Of a DNA stretch of 64,000 bases, positions 52,605-61,299 are shown piece by piece. Under the pieces are notes generated by a model. It was not told where the DNA came from. It saw nothing but the letters and a program-made list of their open reading frames with translations, and did no database searches. Position numbers and translations under genes: made by a program. The stretch is from JAAUTG01 sp964458705 (GTDB taxonomy: Bacteria; Bacteroidota; Bacteroidia; Chitinophagales; Saprospiraceae). The DNA lies in the NCBI GenBank assembly GCA_964458705.1, contig CAYWKD010000018.1:5223-69222 (forward strand), given 5' to 3'. Within the stretch, counting starts at the first letter, position 1. Every line of letters starts with the position of its first letter.

Positions 52605-55577
52605 ATGAAGAACATTACGTTAGCTATTTTGACACTAGTGATTGCGTCGGGCTGTGTAACACAAAAAAAACGAGGAGAAGTCCCACCTGTCAAAAAGTTT
52701 TATCACGACATCACTGCTGAATTTAATGGCTACTTTAATGCCACTGAAATCCTCAAAGAGACGTATGTTTCTATGAGTGAGCAAGAGCCCGAGAACTATA
52801 ATAAATTATTGCCCGTCTATCCTTATGTAGAAGTGGAAAATCCGCAGGCCGCTGCTCCACAGTTGGATGAAGCTATAAAGAAAGTTACGATTGTCAATGC
52901 ACTGCACGAACCTAGCCACTGGGTAGATGATTGTTATCTGCTAGCAGGTAAAGCTCAGTATTTAAAGCAGGACTACGAGGCTGCTGAAGAAACCTTTGAG
53001 TATTTAGTATCGGAATTTAGCCCAGAAGCAAAGTTGAACAAAGCAAAACAAAGCAAAGCTAAAAAGCCTCGCTCTAAAGCAGAATCGCAAAAAATTAGAA
53101 AAGAACGTACCAAAACGCGTAAGAAGGAAAAGCAAGAGAAGGAAAAATCTATCAAAGAAAAGCGCAAAGCATACAAAAAAGAGAAGAAACAACGTGAGCG
53201 CGAGCGTAAGCGTGAACGAAAAGCTAGGCAAAAAGCCAGAAAAAAAGGTAAAAGAGTACCTAAGAAGACAACTACACCTGAAGTGGAAGAAGTGCCAGCC
53301 CTCGAAACTCCCAATGCTACAAAACCTGCCACCGAAAAAGAACCAGAAAAAAAGACCGAAGAGCAAGAAGAGCCGCCTTTGGACACAGATGAGCCGAATG
53401 GACCTTTTGCACACAAACCCGCTTTTCAGGAAGGTCAGTTGTGGTTAGCGAGAACTTACATAGAGCGAGATAAATTTGTACAAGCAGATTATCTACTGCG
53501 CCAACTTAATAATAATAGAAAAATATATCCTGAAGTTGCCAGTGAATTGGCAGCAGTAACAGCCCATTTTTTCATTAAGCAAAAGGAATATGAACAAGCA
53601 ATTGCACCGCTAGAACGCGCTATCGATATGAGCAAAGATCGCAATGCTCAAGCTAGATACACCTATATTTTGGCGCAGCTTTATGAAATGCAAAATAATA
53701 GTAGCGAAGCATTCAAAAATTATGAGCAAGTCGTGAAGTTAAAGCCTAAATACGAAATGGAATTTAGTGCAACGATGAGCATGATTATCAATGAATATGA
53801 CGCTAAAGGAACTACTTCTTCAGAGGCCATAAGCCGTCTCGAAAAGTTATTGAAAGATGAAAAAAATGTGGACTACTGGGATCGCATCTATTTTTCTATT
53901 GCGGAAATTTATTTGCGCCAAGGAGAGGAAACAAAAGGAGTAGAAAACTTAGAGTTGGCGCTAGAAGCAGGAGGCTCTAGCGAAGCCCAACAAGCAGAAA
54001 CTTACCTCACTCTAGCAGCCATTTACTATAAAAAAGAGGATTATCTCAAAGCAAATGATTACTACGGCAGAGCGCTGACGGGGCTTTCAAAATCTGATAG
54101 TAGGTATAGCGAAGTAGAGCGATTGAGTAAAGTACTGAAAGACATCGCTGATCGGGTAGCAACCATTGAAAAGCAAGACAGCTTACTTCGCATTGCAGAT
54201 ATGACACCTGATGAAAAAAAAGCCTTTGCATTTGAGCGAAAAAAGGAACAAGATGAGGAGCGGAGAAAAGCTGCTATAGCTGCTGCCACTCAGCAAACCG
54301 ATTCCAAAATAAATCGACCTACTCGAAGACCAGCCGTTGCTGGCAGTGCGCCCGCTCGATTGGCTTCTAGTCAAAGTAATTATTGGGCTTACAATGATAG
54401 AGCCGTGAAACGTGGGCAGCGTGATTTCCAATCCAAATGGGGAGGGCGATCATTAGATGATAACTGGAGAAGAAGTAATAAAACAGACGGCGGTAGCATC
54501 CAATCGGATACTACAGAAAATATCGTTGCTACACAGGCTTTGACAGACGCACAAGTGGCTAATATGTTGAGAGGTGTACCTCAGTCTAAAGCACAAATGG
54601 AGCAAGCCAATGAACTCATCATGGATGCTATGTTCGAGTTAGGGGTGCTTTACAAGGAAAAACTAGAAAAACCCAAAAAAGCTGTCGAAACCTTAGAGGA
54701 ACTACTGCACCGCTATCCTGATAATAAATATACTGCAGAGGCAATGTATCATCTTTATCTGCTATATAAAGATTTGGGCAACAGCAGCAAAGCGCAAGAA
54801 TACTACAACAAACTGACGAGCCAGTACTCGGATACTGTTTTTGCTAAAGTCCTGACCGATCCCGACTTTATTAACAATTTGAACAAAGAAGAAAAAGCCC
54901 TTGCACGCTACTATGACCAAACTTACGAGCAGTTTTCTAAGGGCGATTATCAATCTGCTTATGATCGCTTGCAGCAAGCAACAGAAAACTTTGGTACAGA
55001 ACATCCACTTCAAGCCAAATTTGCACTACTTAATGCCATGACGCTTGGCAGCATTGAAGGACAGGAGGCTTACATCAATGCACTCAAGAAAGTAGTAGCT
55101 GAATATCCACAAACAGATGAGCAAAAAAGAGCTAGAGAGATTTTGCGTTTATTAGGAGAAGGCAATAGTGGTGCATTAGGGCAGCAACAGGAGGCAAATG
55201 CTGCAAAAAATGAGTTCCAATACGAACCAGACAAAATGCACTACATTGTCATTGCCCTTTCGCCAGAGGTTTCGTTGACAGATGCTAAAATTGCAGTTTC
55301 TAACTTTAATCGAAAATATTATCAACTAGAAAACCTTAGAATTTCTAATATTTATTTGATGCCCGAAGGAAAGGAGCGTTTTCCAATTATCGTTGTTCGC
55401 AGATTTAAAAATGCCAAAGAAGCAGTCGCCTATTATAAAGCATCTATCTTAAATGGCAGTGATTTCATTCAAGAGGACTTTGAAATCTATCCAGTTACTC
55501 AAAATAATTATCGTCAAATCATCAGAAATAAAAGTTTAGGTAATTACCAATCCTTCTTTGAAACTAACTATGATTGA
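52605..55577 (+). CDS. T9SS lipoprotein PorW/SprE
   Basis: Lipoprotein of 990 residues. The start is chosen at ATG 52605, giving a lipobox IASGC with Cys17. GTG 52584 and ATG 52596 are alternatives. KKFYHDITAEFNGYFNATEIL is diagnostic for PorW/SprE, needed for gliding and type IX export. TPR repeats are spread over two blocks (about residues 80-560 and 640-800). Between the first repeats is a very basic, K/E/R-rich coiled segment (about residues 145-230). The end FETNYD closes the family's C-terminal domain. Its presence next to two T9SS cargo genes indicates that the secretion system is active in this organism. Confidence 0.93.
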   Translation: MKNITLAILTLVIASGCVTQKKRGEVPPVKKFYHDITAEFNGYFNATEILKETYVSMSEQEPENYNKLLPVYPYVEVENPQAAAPQLDEAIKKVTIVNALHEPSHWVDDCYLLAGKAQYLKQDYEAAEETFEYLVSEFSPEAKLNKAKQSKAKKPRSKAESQKIRKERTKTRKKEKQEKEKSIKEKRKAYKKEKKQRERERKRERKARQKARKKGKRVPKKTTTPEVEEVPALETPNATKPATEKEPEKKTEEQEEPPLDTDEPNGPFAHKPAFQEGQLWLARTYIERDKFVQADYLLRQLNNNRKIYPEVASELAAVTAHFFIKQKEYEQAIAPLERAIDMSKDRNAQARYTYILAQLYEMQNNSSEAFKNYEQVVKLKPKYEMEFSATMSMIINEYDAKGTTSSEAISRLEKLLKDEKNVDYWDRIYFSIAEIYLRQGEETKGVENLELALEAGGSSEAQQAETYLTLAAIYYKKEDYLKANDYYGRALTGLSKSDSRYSEVERLSKVLKDIADRVATIEKQDSLLRIADMTPDEKKAFAFERKKEQDEERRKAAIAAATQQTDSKINRPTRRPAVAGSAPARLASSQSNYWAYNDRAVKRGQRDFQSKWGGRSLDDNWRRSNKTDGGSIQSDTTENIVATQALTDAQVANMLRGVPQSKAQMEQANELIMDAMFELGVLYKEKLEKPKKAVETLEELLHRYPDNKYTAEAMYHLYLLYKDLGNSSKAQEYYNKLTSQYSDTVFAKVLTDPDFINNLNKEEKALARYYDQTYEQFSKGDYQSAYDRLQQATENFGTEHPLQAKFALLNAMTLGSIEGQEAYINALKKVVAEYPQTDEQKRAREILRLLGEGNSGALGQQQEANAAKNEFQYEPDKMHYIVIALSPEVSLTDAKIAVSNFNRKYYQLENLRISNIYLMPEGKERFPIIVVRRFKNAKEAVAYYKASILNGSDFIQEDFEIYPVTQNNYRQIIRNKSLGNYQSFFETNYD

Positions 55578-55650
55578 AGCGGATAACCTCATCAAGTAGG
55601 AGTCGAGAGCTCGATTACTGGTCAACAGATTGATTAGGTCTTAAACTTGG

Positions 55651-55682
55651 TTGTTTACTTATGGCGCGGCGTAGTATCTTTG
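55651..55682 (+). promoter_or_regulatory. Bacteroidota-type promoter before the small membrane protein
   Basis: TTG (55651-55653), a 21-base spacer and TATCTTTG (55675-55682) fit the phylum consensus. The start codon follows 10 bases later, so the leader is very short. Confidence 0.55.
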
Positions 55683-55692
55683 CCAAAAAAAC

Positions 55693-55917
55693 ATGAAACA
55701 GCAACACAGAAAAAAATGGCTTATTCAAGCTCCTATTGGTTTGATTTTGACGAGTGCTGGACTTTGTATGACCATTGAGTCAGGAATATGGAAGTTTCAA
55801 GGTGCTGACGCTATGCAGTGGATACTAGCAGGTACAATCTCTTTAATTGTTATGAACGCTGGGCTTTGCATTTTAATTGATTCGCTTCGCTTCAGAATCA
55901 AATACGAAAATTCCTAA
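55693..55917 (+). CDS. Small two-helix membrane protein
   Basis: 74 residues. A basic start MKQQHRKKWLIQ leads to two hydrophobic helices (about residues 13-28 and 43-64) with an amphipathic loop (IESGIWKFQGADAMQW). I do not recognise the family. It sits under a consensus-like promoter, 11 bases before an ElyC/YdcF-type gene, and is probably in the same transcript. Confidence 0.7.
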   Translation: MKQQHRKKWLIQAPIGLILTSAGLCMTIESGIWKFQGADAMQWILAGTISLIVMNAGLCILIDSLRFRIKYENS

Positions 55918-55928
55918 TAGCGGCAACC

Positions 55929-56699
55929 ATGTTTTTTATCCTATCAAAAGTCCTTTATTTTCTAGTTACGCCTATTGTTTGGGTGCTAGGTTTGTTAGTT
56001 GCCTCAATCTGGGTGAAACACGGAAAATGGAAAAAGCGATTACAGTGGAGTAGTCTAGCGGTGCTAGCTATCTTTAGCAACCCATTGATTTACAATGGTT
56101 TTATACAGTGGTGGGAAGTAGAAACTATTACAGCAGAAGATATTTCTAAGCCCTACGACGTTGCTATTTTATTGGGAGGCTTTGGTCATCCTTATGGTCT
56201 TCCTAGTGAGCAGCACTTCAGATTTGGAACAGCCGCCAACCGTTTCACACAGACTCTAGAACTCTATCGCACTGGAAAAATCAAAAAAATATTACTCACA
56301 GGTGGTGCAGCTGACTTGATGCAAAAAATGCCCGCTGAAGCAGAACAAGCCGCCGTTCTGCTAGGAAAATTAGGTGTGCCAGCAAGTAATATCATTATCG
56401 AGCCTAACGCTAGAAATACTAGAGAAAATGCCATCTTTACAGCTGATTTACTGGCACAAGAAGCTACATCAACTTCCTACCTGCTCATCACATCAGCAGC
56501 TCATCTACCTAGAGCAAAGGCTTGTTTTGATAAAGCAGGAATTGCTTACACGCCTTATGCAGTAGATCATCATGCAGAGTTCTTTCGTTGGGAATTTCAA
56601 TTTTTGTTACAACCTTCGGCTATAACTTTAGAGAGATGGGCAAAGCTCATTAAGGAATGGATTGGCTATGGAGTCTATAAAATAGTAGGTTATATTTAG
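55929..56699 (+). CDS. YdcF/ElyC-like DUF218 envelope protein
   Basis: Membrane protein of 256 residues with two N-terminal helices (about residues 4-26 and 38-52), followed by a DUF218 domain. Motifs include DVAILLGGFGHPYG, ILLTGGAADLM, IIEPNARNTRENA and LITSAAHLPRAKACFDKAGI. ElyC-like proteins affect peptidoglycan and lipid-carrier metabolism. The biochemical activity is unproven. Second gene in a short operon. Confidence 0.87.
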   Translation: MFFILSKVLYFLVTPIVWVLGLLVASIWVKHGKWKKRLQWSSLAVLAIFSNPLIYNGFIQWWEVETITAEDISKPYDVAILLGGFGHPYGLPSEQHFRFGTAANRFTQTLELYRTGKIKKILLTGGAADLMQKMPAEAEQAAVLLGKLGVPASNIIIEPNARNTRENAIFTADLLAQEATSTSYLLITSAAHLPRAKACFDKAGIAYTPYAVDHHAEFFRWEFQFLLQPSAITLERWAKLIKEWIGYGVYKIVGYI

Positions 56700-56741
56700 A
56701 CCCTATTTTTCTGGCAAAATGTTATTTATGAAATTAGTCCT

Positions 56742-56749
56742 TACTTTTG
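56742..56749 (+). promoter_or_regulatory. -7 element directly before rpe
   Basis: TACTTTTG fits TAnnTTTG and ends five bases before the rpe ATG. Transcription from it would give a leaderless or almost leaderless mRNA. Confidence 0.4.
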
Positions 56750-56753
56750 TAGT

Positions 56754-57428
56754 ATGAAACATTTAGTAGCACCTTCAATATTAGCAGCGGATTGGTCGAA
56801 ATTACCTACGGAAATTGAAATGGTCAATCAAAGCCAAGCAGACTGGTTTCACATTGACGTGATGGATGGACGATTTGTGCCTAATATCACGTTTGGTATG
56901 TTCATTATTCAGCATCTCAAAAAAATAGGTAAGAAACCCTTTGATGTTCACTTGATGATTGTTGAGCCAGAGAAATACATCGAACAGTTTCGTGCAGCAG
57001 GTGCTGATGTTATTACAGTTCACTACGAGACGTGTCCTCATTTACACCGTACTATTCAGCAGATCAAAGAAACGGGTGCAAAGGCAGGTCTTGCCCTGAA
57101 TCCACATACACCTGTAACAGTTGTAGAGGATGTGCTTGAAGAGTTAGATTTAGTATTGCTTATGTCTGTTAATCCGGGATTTGGTGGGCAAAAATTCATT
57201 TATCGCACCATCCCGCGTATCCGACAGCTAAAAGATTTAATTACAATCCAAAATGCGAAAGCACTAATCGAAATTGATGGGGGCGTTGGTTTGCAGAATG
57301 CACAAACCTGTCTTCAAGCTGGTGCAGATATACTGGTGGCGGGCAGTGCCATTTTTAAAGCTGAAGATCCTCTGTTAGCAATCAAAAGAATGAAAAACTT
57401 GGGCAGCGAAGTAGCAAAATTGGTGTAA
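56754..57428 (+). CDS. rpe: Ribulose-phosphate 3-epimerase
   Basis: TIM-barrel epimerase (224 residues) of the pentose phosphate pathway, interconverting ribulose 5-phosphate and xylulose 5-phosphate. Conserved blocks: APSILAADWSKL, FHIDVMDGRFVPNITFG with catalytic Asp, FDVHLMIVEPEKYI, ITVHYETCPHL, LALNPHTPV, LMSVNPGFGGQKFI and IEIDGGVGLQNA with the second Asp. Full length. A -7 promoter element almost touches its start codon. Confidence 0.97.
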   Translation: MKHLVAPSILAADWSKLPTEIEMVNQSQADWFHIDVMDGRFVPNITFGMFIIQHLKKIGKKPFDVHLMIVEPEKYIEQFRAAGADVITVHYETCPHLHRTIQQIKETGAKAGLALNPHTPVTVVEDVLEELDLVLLMSVNPGFGGQKFIYRTIPRIRQLKDLITIQNAKALIEIDGGVGLQNAQTCLQAGADILVAGSAIFKAEDPLLAIKRMKNLGSEVAKLV

Positions 57429-57435
57429 GCACCGA

Positions 57436-58035
57436 TCACGGCACAAGCCAGTCGCTATTCCATTGCTCGGACTGCCATGTGAATAAAGCGCGTTGATGTC
57501 CTTCACGATGTAGGTGCAGCCAATCTATTTTAGTTACCTCACACGCCAAGACGACAAAGCTTTCAAAGAAGTGCTCTGTCTTTTGAATGTCTAGTCCTGA
57601 TTCATTCCAAAAATCAGGTAGCTGATTTTCCAAAGAAACTTGGATCGTGCCAGGTGCTGCTTTAGTAGAATAGTCCTTTCGATTGCGTACAGGTATTTTT
57701 TGCCATTGAGCTTTGGCTACCTCATCATTATGATGTATTGCAATCGCTCCATAAGCTCGAATTTGAATCTTCCTTGTTGCATTCCAAAATACCCAACAGG
57801 TTTCACTATTGGTTTGCAATTCGGCGACTTTAGCGCTTCTGTAATCCGTATAACAGACTAAAGTCCGTTGAGTCGTATCCACTGATCGTAACACGACTGT
57901 TCTCGCATTCGGCAGATCATCATTGATTGTAGTCAAAACGGGTGTACGAAAAGGGTCGTTTCGTTGCACAGTTGACCGAAAAAGTAAATTCCAAGCAGAG
58001 CGCAGCACATCATCTAATTGTTCAAATCGTTCCAA
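57436..58035 (-). CDS. Pyridoxamine 5'-phosphate oxidase-like flavoprotein
   Basis: FMN-binding split-barrel protein of 199 residues. Landmarks are NDPFRTPVLTTINDDLPNARTVVLRSVD, YTDYRSAKVAEL, CWVFWNATRKIQIRAYGAIAIH and the C-terminal IDWLHLHREGHQRALFTW. The arrangement is that of the PNPOx-like family. Canonical PdxH phosphate-binding residues are not clearly complete, so a general flavin reductase or heme-related role is possible. Convergent with rpe, which ends 7 bases away. Confidence 0.83.
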   Translation of the reverse strand: MERFEQLDDVLRSAWNLLFRSTVQRNDPFRTPVLTTINDDLPNARTVVLRSVDTTQRTLVCYTDYRSAKVAELQTNSETCWVFWNATRKIQIRAYGAIAIHHNDEVAKAQWQKIPVRNRKDYSTKAAPGTIQVSLENQLPDFWNESGLDIQKTEHFFESFVVLACEVTKIDWLHLHREGHQRALFTWQSEQWNSDWLVP

Positions 58036-58150
58036 AATATTAAGGATTGTTTATTGAAGAACTATATAGAGCATAATATGTTAGATGAATCTGAAAGAAT
58101 TTAATAGAATTTATATCAGCCAAAACAGCACATACATCAATAGTTACTAC

Positions 58151-59632
58151 ATGAATTATTCAAAAACACTCGGTGAATTAAAAGAGACAGGCTATCAGCC
58201 TAAATCTATTAAGGAAGAATTGCGAAGTAACCTCATTCAAAAACTCAAGAATAAGGAAACCGTGTTCGATGGCATCTTAGGTTTTGATGAAACGGTGATT
58301 CCAGATGTGGAGCGCGCTATTTTATCAAAGCATAATATCCTATTACTCGGGTTAAGAGGGCAGGCAAAAACGAGAATTGCTCGTTTGCTAATACATTTGT
58401 TGGATGAGTACATGCCAGTTGTGGCAGGTAGTGAGCTGAACGACGATCCAATGCAACCACTTTCTCGCTTTGCGCTTGATCTTATCAATGAAAAAGGGGA
58501 CGATACACCAATAGAATGGGTACATAGAAATGAGCGTTATGTTGAGAAATTAGCTACGCCAGATGTGAGTGTAGCCGATTTAATTGGCGATGTTGACCCG
58601 ATTAAAGCAGCTACGATGAAGCTCTCTTATTCAGATGAGCGCGTAATTCACTTCGGTTTAGTGCCGAGATCACATCGTTCTATATTCGTAATCAATGAGC
58701 TACCTGATTTGCAAGCACGTATTCAGGTATCTTTGTTCAATATGCTGCAAGAAGGAGACATTCAGATTAGAGGGTTCAAACTGCGCTTACCGCTTGATAT
58801 TGAGTTTGTTTTCACTGCCAACCCAGAGGATTATACCAATCGTGGTAGTATCATCACACCATTAAAAGATCGTATTGAAAGTCAAATTTTGACCCACTAT
58901 CCTCGAACAATAGAAATTGCGAGACAGATCACCACACAAGAAGCCAACTTAGATGAAGCACAGCGCAGCGGCGTGCATGTGCCTGACTTGCTAGAGATTT
59001 TGCTAGAAATGATTGCTTTTGAGGCACGACAAAGTGAGTTTATTGATGAAAAGAGTGGTGTTTCCGCCCGTTTGAGTATTTCGGGCTATGAAAATCTAGT
59101 GAGTACAGCGGAGCGAAGAATGCTAATCAACAAAGAGAAAAAAACAGTAACTCGCATTACAGATTTTTGGGGCACGATTCCTGCTATTACTGGAAAGGTA
59201 GAATTGGTTTATGAGGGAGAGCAGGAAGGTCCTTACGCAGTAGCAGTGGATTTGATGGGAAAAGCAATCAAGAAAATGTTTCTAAATCACTTTCCGAATC
59301 CAGAAAAACTAAAGAAAGGAAGAGAGCGTGATCCCTATGGAACAGTTCGTGCCTTCTTTTCAGGCAGCAATGAAGTTCAATTGTTAAACGACGATAGTGA
59401 TAAGGATTACAAAAAAGCGTTGGATAGTGTAGCAGGATTGAAAAGCCTTGTCGAAAGTCAGTTGCCTAATTTAAAAGGGGAAGAGCTATATACCTACATG
59501 GAACTAGCGTTGCATGGATTAGCTGAATTCGATATTGTTAACAAAGACTTCGTGAGCAATACTTTTACTTTCAAGGATTTGTTAGCTAATATGTTTGACG
59601 ATGAGGATTTATTTGATGATTTGGATAATTAA
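58151..59632 (+). CDS. ChlI/MoxR-like AAA ATPase
   Basis: AAA+ ATPase of 493 residues with similarity to magnesium chelatase subunit I. The start is set at ATG 58151 (MNYSKTLGELKETGYQPKS). Walker A is LGLRGQAKT. The Walker B region reads IFVINELPDL, with Asn where Asp is usual, followed by QARIQVSLFNMLQEGDIQIRG and the sensor FVFTANPEDYTNRG. The C-terminal part (about 300-493) is specific to this group. Such ATPases usually work with a VWA-domain protein encoded next door. No such gene follows here, so the partner is outside the window or absent. Chlorophyll synthesis is not implied. Confidence 0.85.
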   Translation: MNYSKTLGELKETGYQPKSIKEELRSNLIQKLKNKETVFDGILGFDETVIPDVERAILSKHNILLLGLRGQAKTRIARLLIHLLDEYMPVVAGSELNDDPMQPLSRFALDLINEKGDDTPIEWVHRNERYVEKLATPDVSVADLIGDVDPIKAATMKLSYSDERVIHFGLVPRSHRSIFVINELPDLQARIQVSLFNMLQEGDIQIRGFKLRLPLDIEFVFTANPEDYTNRGSIITPLKDRIESQILTHYPRTIEIARQITTQEANLDEAQRSGVHVPDLLEILLEMIAFEARQSEFIDEKSGVSARLSISGYENLVSTAERRMLINKEKKTVTRITDFWGTIPAITGKVELVYEGEQEGPYAVAVDLMGKAIKKMFLNHFPNPEKLKKGRERDPYGTVRAFFSGSNEVQLLNDDSDKDYKKALDSVAGLKSLVESQLPNLKGEELYTYMELALHGLAEFDIVNKDFVSNTFTFKDLLANMFDDEDLFDDLDN

Positions 59633-59653
59633 ATAATTACTACACATCTAAAA

Positions 59654-59691
59654 AAAAGACCTTTGAAACTTAGTTGCTTCAAAGGTCTTTT
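59654..59691. terminator. Bidirectional terminator
   Basis: Perfect 14-bp arms at 59654-59667 and 59678-59691 (AAAAGACCTTTGAA and its complement), with T-runs on either strand. It serves the convergent ATPase and YceI genes. Confidence 0.88.
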
Positions 59692-59716
59692 TCGTTACCA
59701 AATAATAAATACTTTC

Positions 59717-60313
59717 TTATTTTTTAGCAGTAAGCTCAACGGTTAGGTCGAAGTTGTCATAAATTGTTTTATCCCCTAAGTTGCCGAGAAAAGTAGCCGA
59801 GCCATAGCGAACGTTAAAATCCGAACGGTCAAGTTCAATAGCTGCAACAGCAGTGATTAGTCCATTTTCTTCTTTTGTGTCCGCCGTAAAGCGAATTGAT
59901 TTAGTCGTTTCTTTGATCGTTACATCTCCCTCAACTTTATATTTGCCAGGACCTTGAGGTGTTACTTTTGTAATCTTGAACGCTGCTGTCGGGAATTTCT
60001 CTATACTAAAAAAGTCTTCTGACTTCAAATGCCCTTCCAGCTTATCTTTCCAGTTCCCTTCCAGATCTGTTACTACCATGCTGGTCATATCTATTTCAAA
60101 TGTACCACCGCTCAATAGGCTATCTGTAAACTCTAAACCACCGCTTTTTAGTTTAACATATCCCTCATGCTGACCTGTTACCTTGTAGGCTTTCCAATTG
60201 ACTTTACTCTGTTCTAAATCAACACTGTAAGTAACAACATCTACCGTTTTGAATGCTGCTCCAGCAAGCATCAGCGCAAATACTGCAAAAATTCCAAATA
60301 CCTGTTTCATCAT
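59717..60313 (-). CDS. YceI family protein, exported
   Basis: YceI-like lipocalin of about 198 residues, with a signal peptide (MMKQVFGIFAVFALMLAGAAF). Start set at ATG 60313. The longer frame adds 25 unlikely residues. The domain shows YSVDLEQSKVNWKAYKVTGQHEG, GTFEIDMTSMVV, LEGHLKSEDFFSIEKFPTAAFKI and IELDRSDFNVRYGS. These beta-barrels bind isoprenoid-like lipids in the periplasm. A MarR-type regulator gene lies upstream on the same strand and may control it. Confidence 0.92.
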   Translation of the reverse strand: MMKQVFGIFAVFALMLAGAAFKTVDVVTYSVDLEQSKVNWKAYKVTGQHEGYVKLKSGGLEFTDSLLSGGTFEIDMTSMVVTDLEGNWKDKLEGHLKSEDFFSIEKFPTAAFKITKVTPQGPGKYKVEGDVTIKETTKSIRFTADTKEENGLITAVAAIELDRSDFNVRYGSATFLGNLGDKTIYDNFDLTVELTAKK

Positions 60314-60431
60314 TAATAGTTTTATAATTGTAAAAAAATCTTCCAAGTTCAATCGATAAACATTAAACGCTGTTTTAAGTTTCAACATTTAATGTATAGA
60401 CATTAGTGAATGTAAAAAAAATGACATTTTA

Positions 60432-60884
60432 TTAATCTCTGATCCTATCTAAAATACCATTGACGAGCGCAGCTTCAGTTTCTGTGATAGAACTCATCTG
60501 CTCCAACATAGCAGCCTCTAGCTCTTCTGATGCCTTAGCTACCGTACGCATTCCTAAATCCGTTATGACAATATCAACTCGTCTTCTATCGTTTGGGCAC
60601 TCATTTCTTTTCACGTAGCCTTTCTGTCTTAACTTTTCCACTAATCGAGAAGCATTGGACATTTTATCAATCATGCGCTCTGCTAATATTTTTATAGTAG
60701 CAGGTTCTGGATGCCTTCCCCGAAGAATGCGAAGAATATTGAACTGCTGCCAAGAAATATTGTAAGGCTTCAAATATTGAGTAGTCAACTGATTCAGCCA
60801 AGCCGACGTAAACAATATATTGATGTTCAATTTGTGATATTCAGATTTAAAAGATCGCTGCTGTATTTCTTCTTCAATTCCCAT
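60432..60884 (-). CDS. MarR family transcriptional regulator
   Basis: Winged-helix regulator of 150 residues. The DNA-binding part runs QFNILRILRGRHPEPATIKILAERMIDKMSNASRLVEKLRQKGYVKR, and the wing has the Asp-Arg-Arg signature ECPNDRRRVDIVITDLG. Regulators of this kind answer phenolic or oxidative signals. It is upstream of the YceI gene (119 bases), in the same direction, a common pairing in Bacteroidota. Confidence 0.93.
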   Translation of the reverse strand: MGIEEEIQQRSFKSEYHKLNINILFTSAWLNQLTTQYLKPYNISWQQFNILRILRGRHPEPATIKILAERMIDKMSNASRLVEKLRQKGYVKRNECPNDRRRVDIVITDLGMRTVAKASEELEAAMLEQMSSITETEAALVNGILDRIRD

Positions 60885-60940
60885 ACTGCAAATATATGTA
60901 TATACATTTAATGTTGCAAGTAGATAAATTTATTTTCACG

Positions 60941-60968
60941 ACTGCTTTTTCAGTTAAATGCCTAAAGC
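60941..60968. repeat. 28-bp repeat, copy 1
   Basis: Matches 63568-63595 with one mismatch (CTGCTTTTTCAG against CTGCTTTCTCAG). Read on the minus strand, both copies encode FRHLTEKAV, suggesting fragments of related coding sequence. Confidence 0.6.
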
Positions 60969-61016
60969 TAGATTGCTTGTAGCTGATGTATATACCTTAA
61001 AAGCCGAATATACTTC

Positions 61017-61104
61017 ATCTTACTCTTTCCGATATTTATTTATCAATTCCATTTTTAGCCGTTTTGATGCTAATTAACGATTTTTCTTCTCTAGTTGGTT
61101 TCTT
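61017..61104. repeat. 88-bp direct repeat, copy 1
   Basis: Identical to 63161-63248 except for one base (TATTTATCAATT against TATTTACCAATT). The two copies are in direct orientation and bracket the AbiE toxin-antitoxin genes. The repeat carries the 3' end of a minus-strand reading frame. Confidence 0.85.
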
Positions 61105-61206
61105 TTCTCTCCGCTTCTTCAACCAAATCCAAACCCCACTAGCATTCAAAAAAGCAATCACAATATCCATTAGGATGGTAAAATACGGTAGGGTAAGCTC
61201 AGGTAC
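61036..61206 (-). pseudogene. Fragment: C-terminal end of a membrane protein
   Basis: Minus-strand open frame of 57 codons with no upstream continuation. It reads a hydrophobic helix (TILMDIVIAFLNASGVWIWL), then a basic tail (KKRREKKPTREEKSLISIK) and a TAA stop. An internal Met could start a 44-residue protein, but it looks more like a truncated gene end. The last 23 codons recur, in frame and with the same stop, in the second repeat copy (63180-63305), where the upstream sequence differs. Confidence 0.4.
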
Positions 61207-61299
61207 TTAATATCTGCCGTGCAGGTGGTACAACTATTTGGTGATGGTTTTTCCGGTATTCTTTCTTGTGAGTGCATCGAGGATTACTAGTACTGGTCT

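Larger units (their letters stand above)
60885..61299. other. Repeat-bearing region left of AbiE
   Basis: 415 bases with no intact gene. It holds a 28-bp repeat (60941-60968), the first copy of an 88-bp repeat (61017-61104) and, on the minus strand, a 57-codon open frame that looks like the tail of a broken membrane-protein gene (61036-61206). Confidence 0.6.

Noticed and set aside
52973..53416. Two long minus-strand frames (147 and 136 codons) opposite the PorW gene
   Set aside because: They mirror the lysine/glutamate-rich segment of PorW and give Phe/Ser/Leu-rich low-complexity products. They are antisense shadows.
58151..59632. Chlorophyll synthesis from the magnesium chelatase-like ATPase
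   Set aside because: No ChlD/ChlH or other pigment genes. The sequence belongs to a general MoxR/ChlI-like group.
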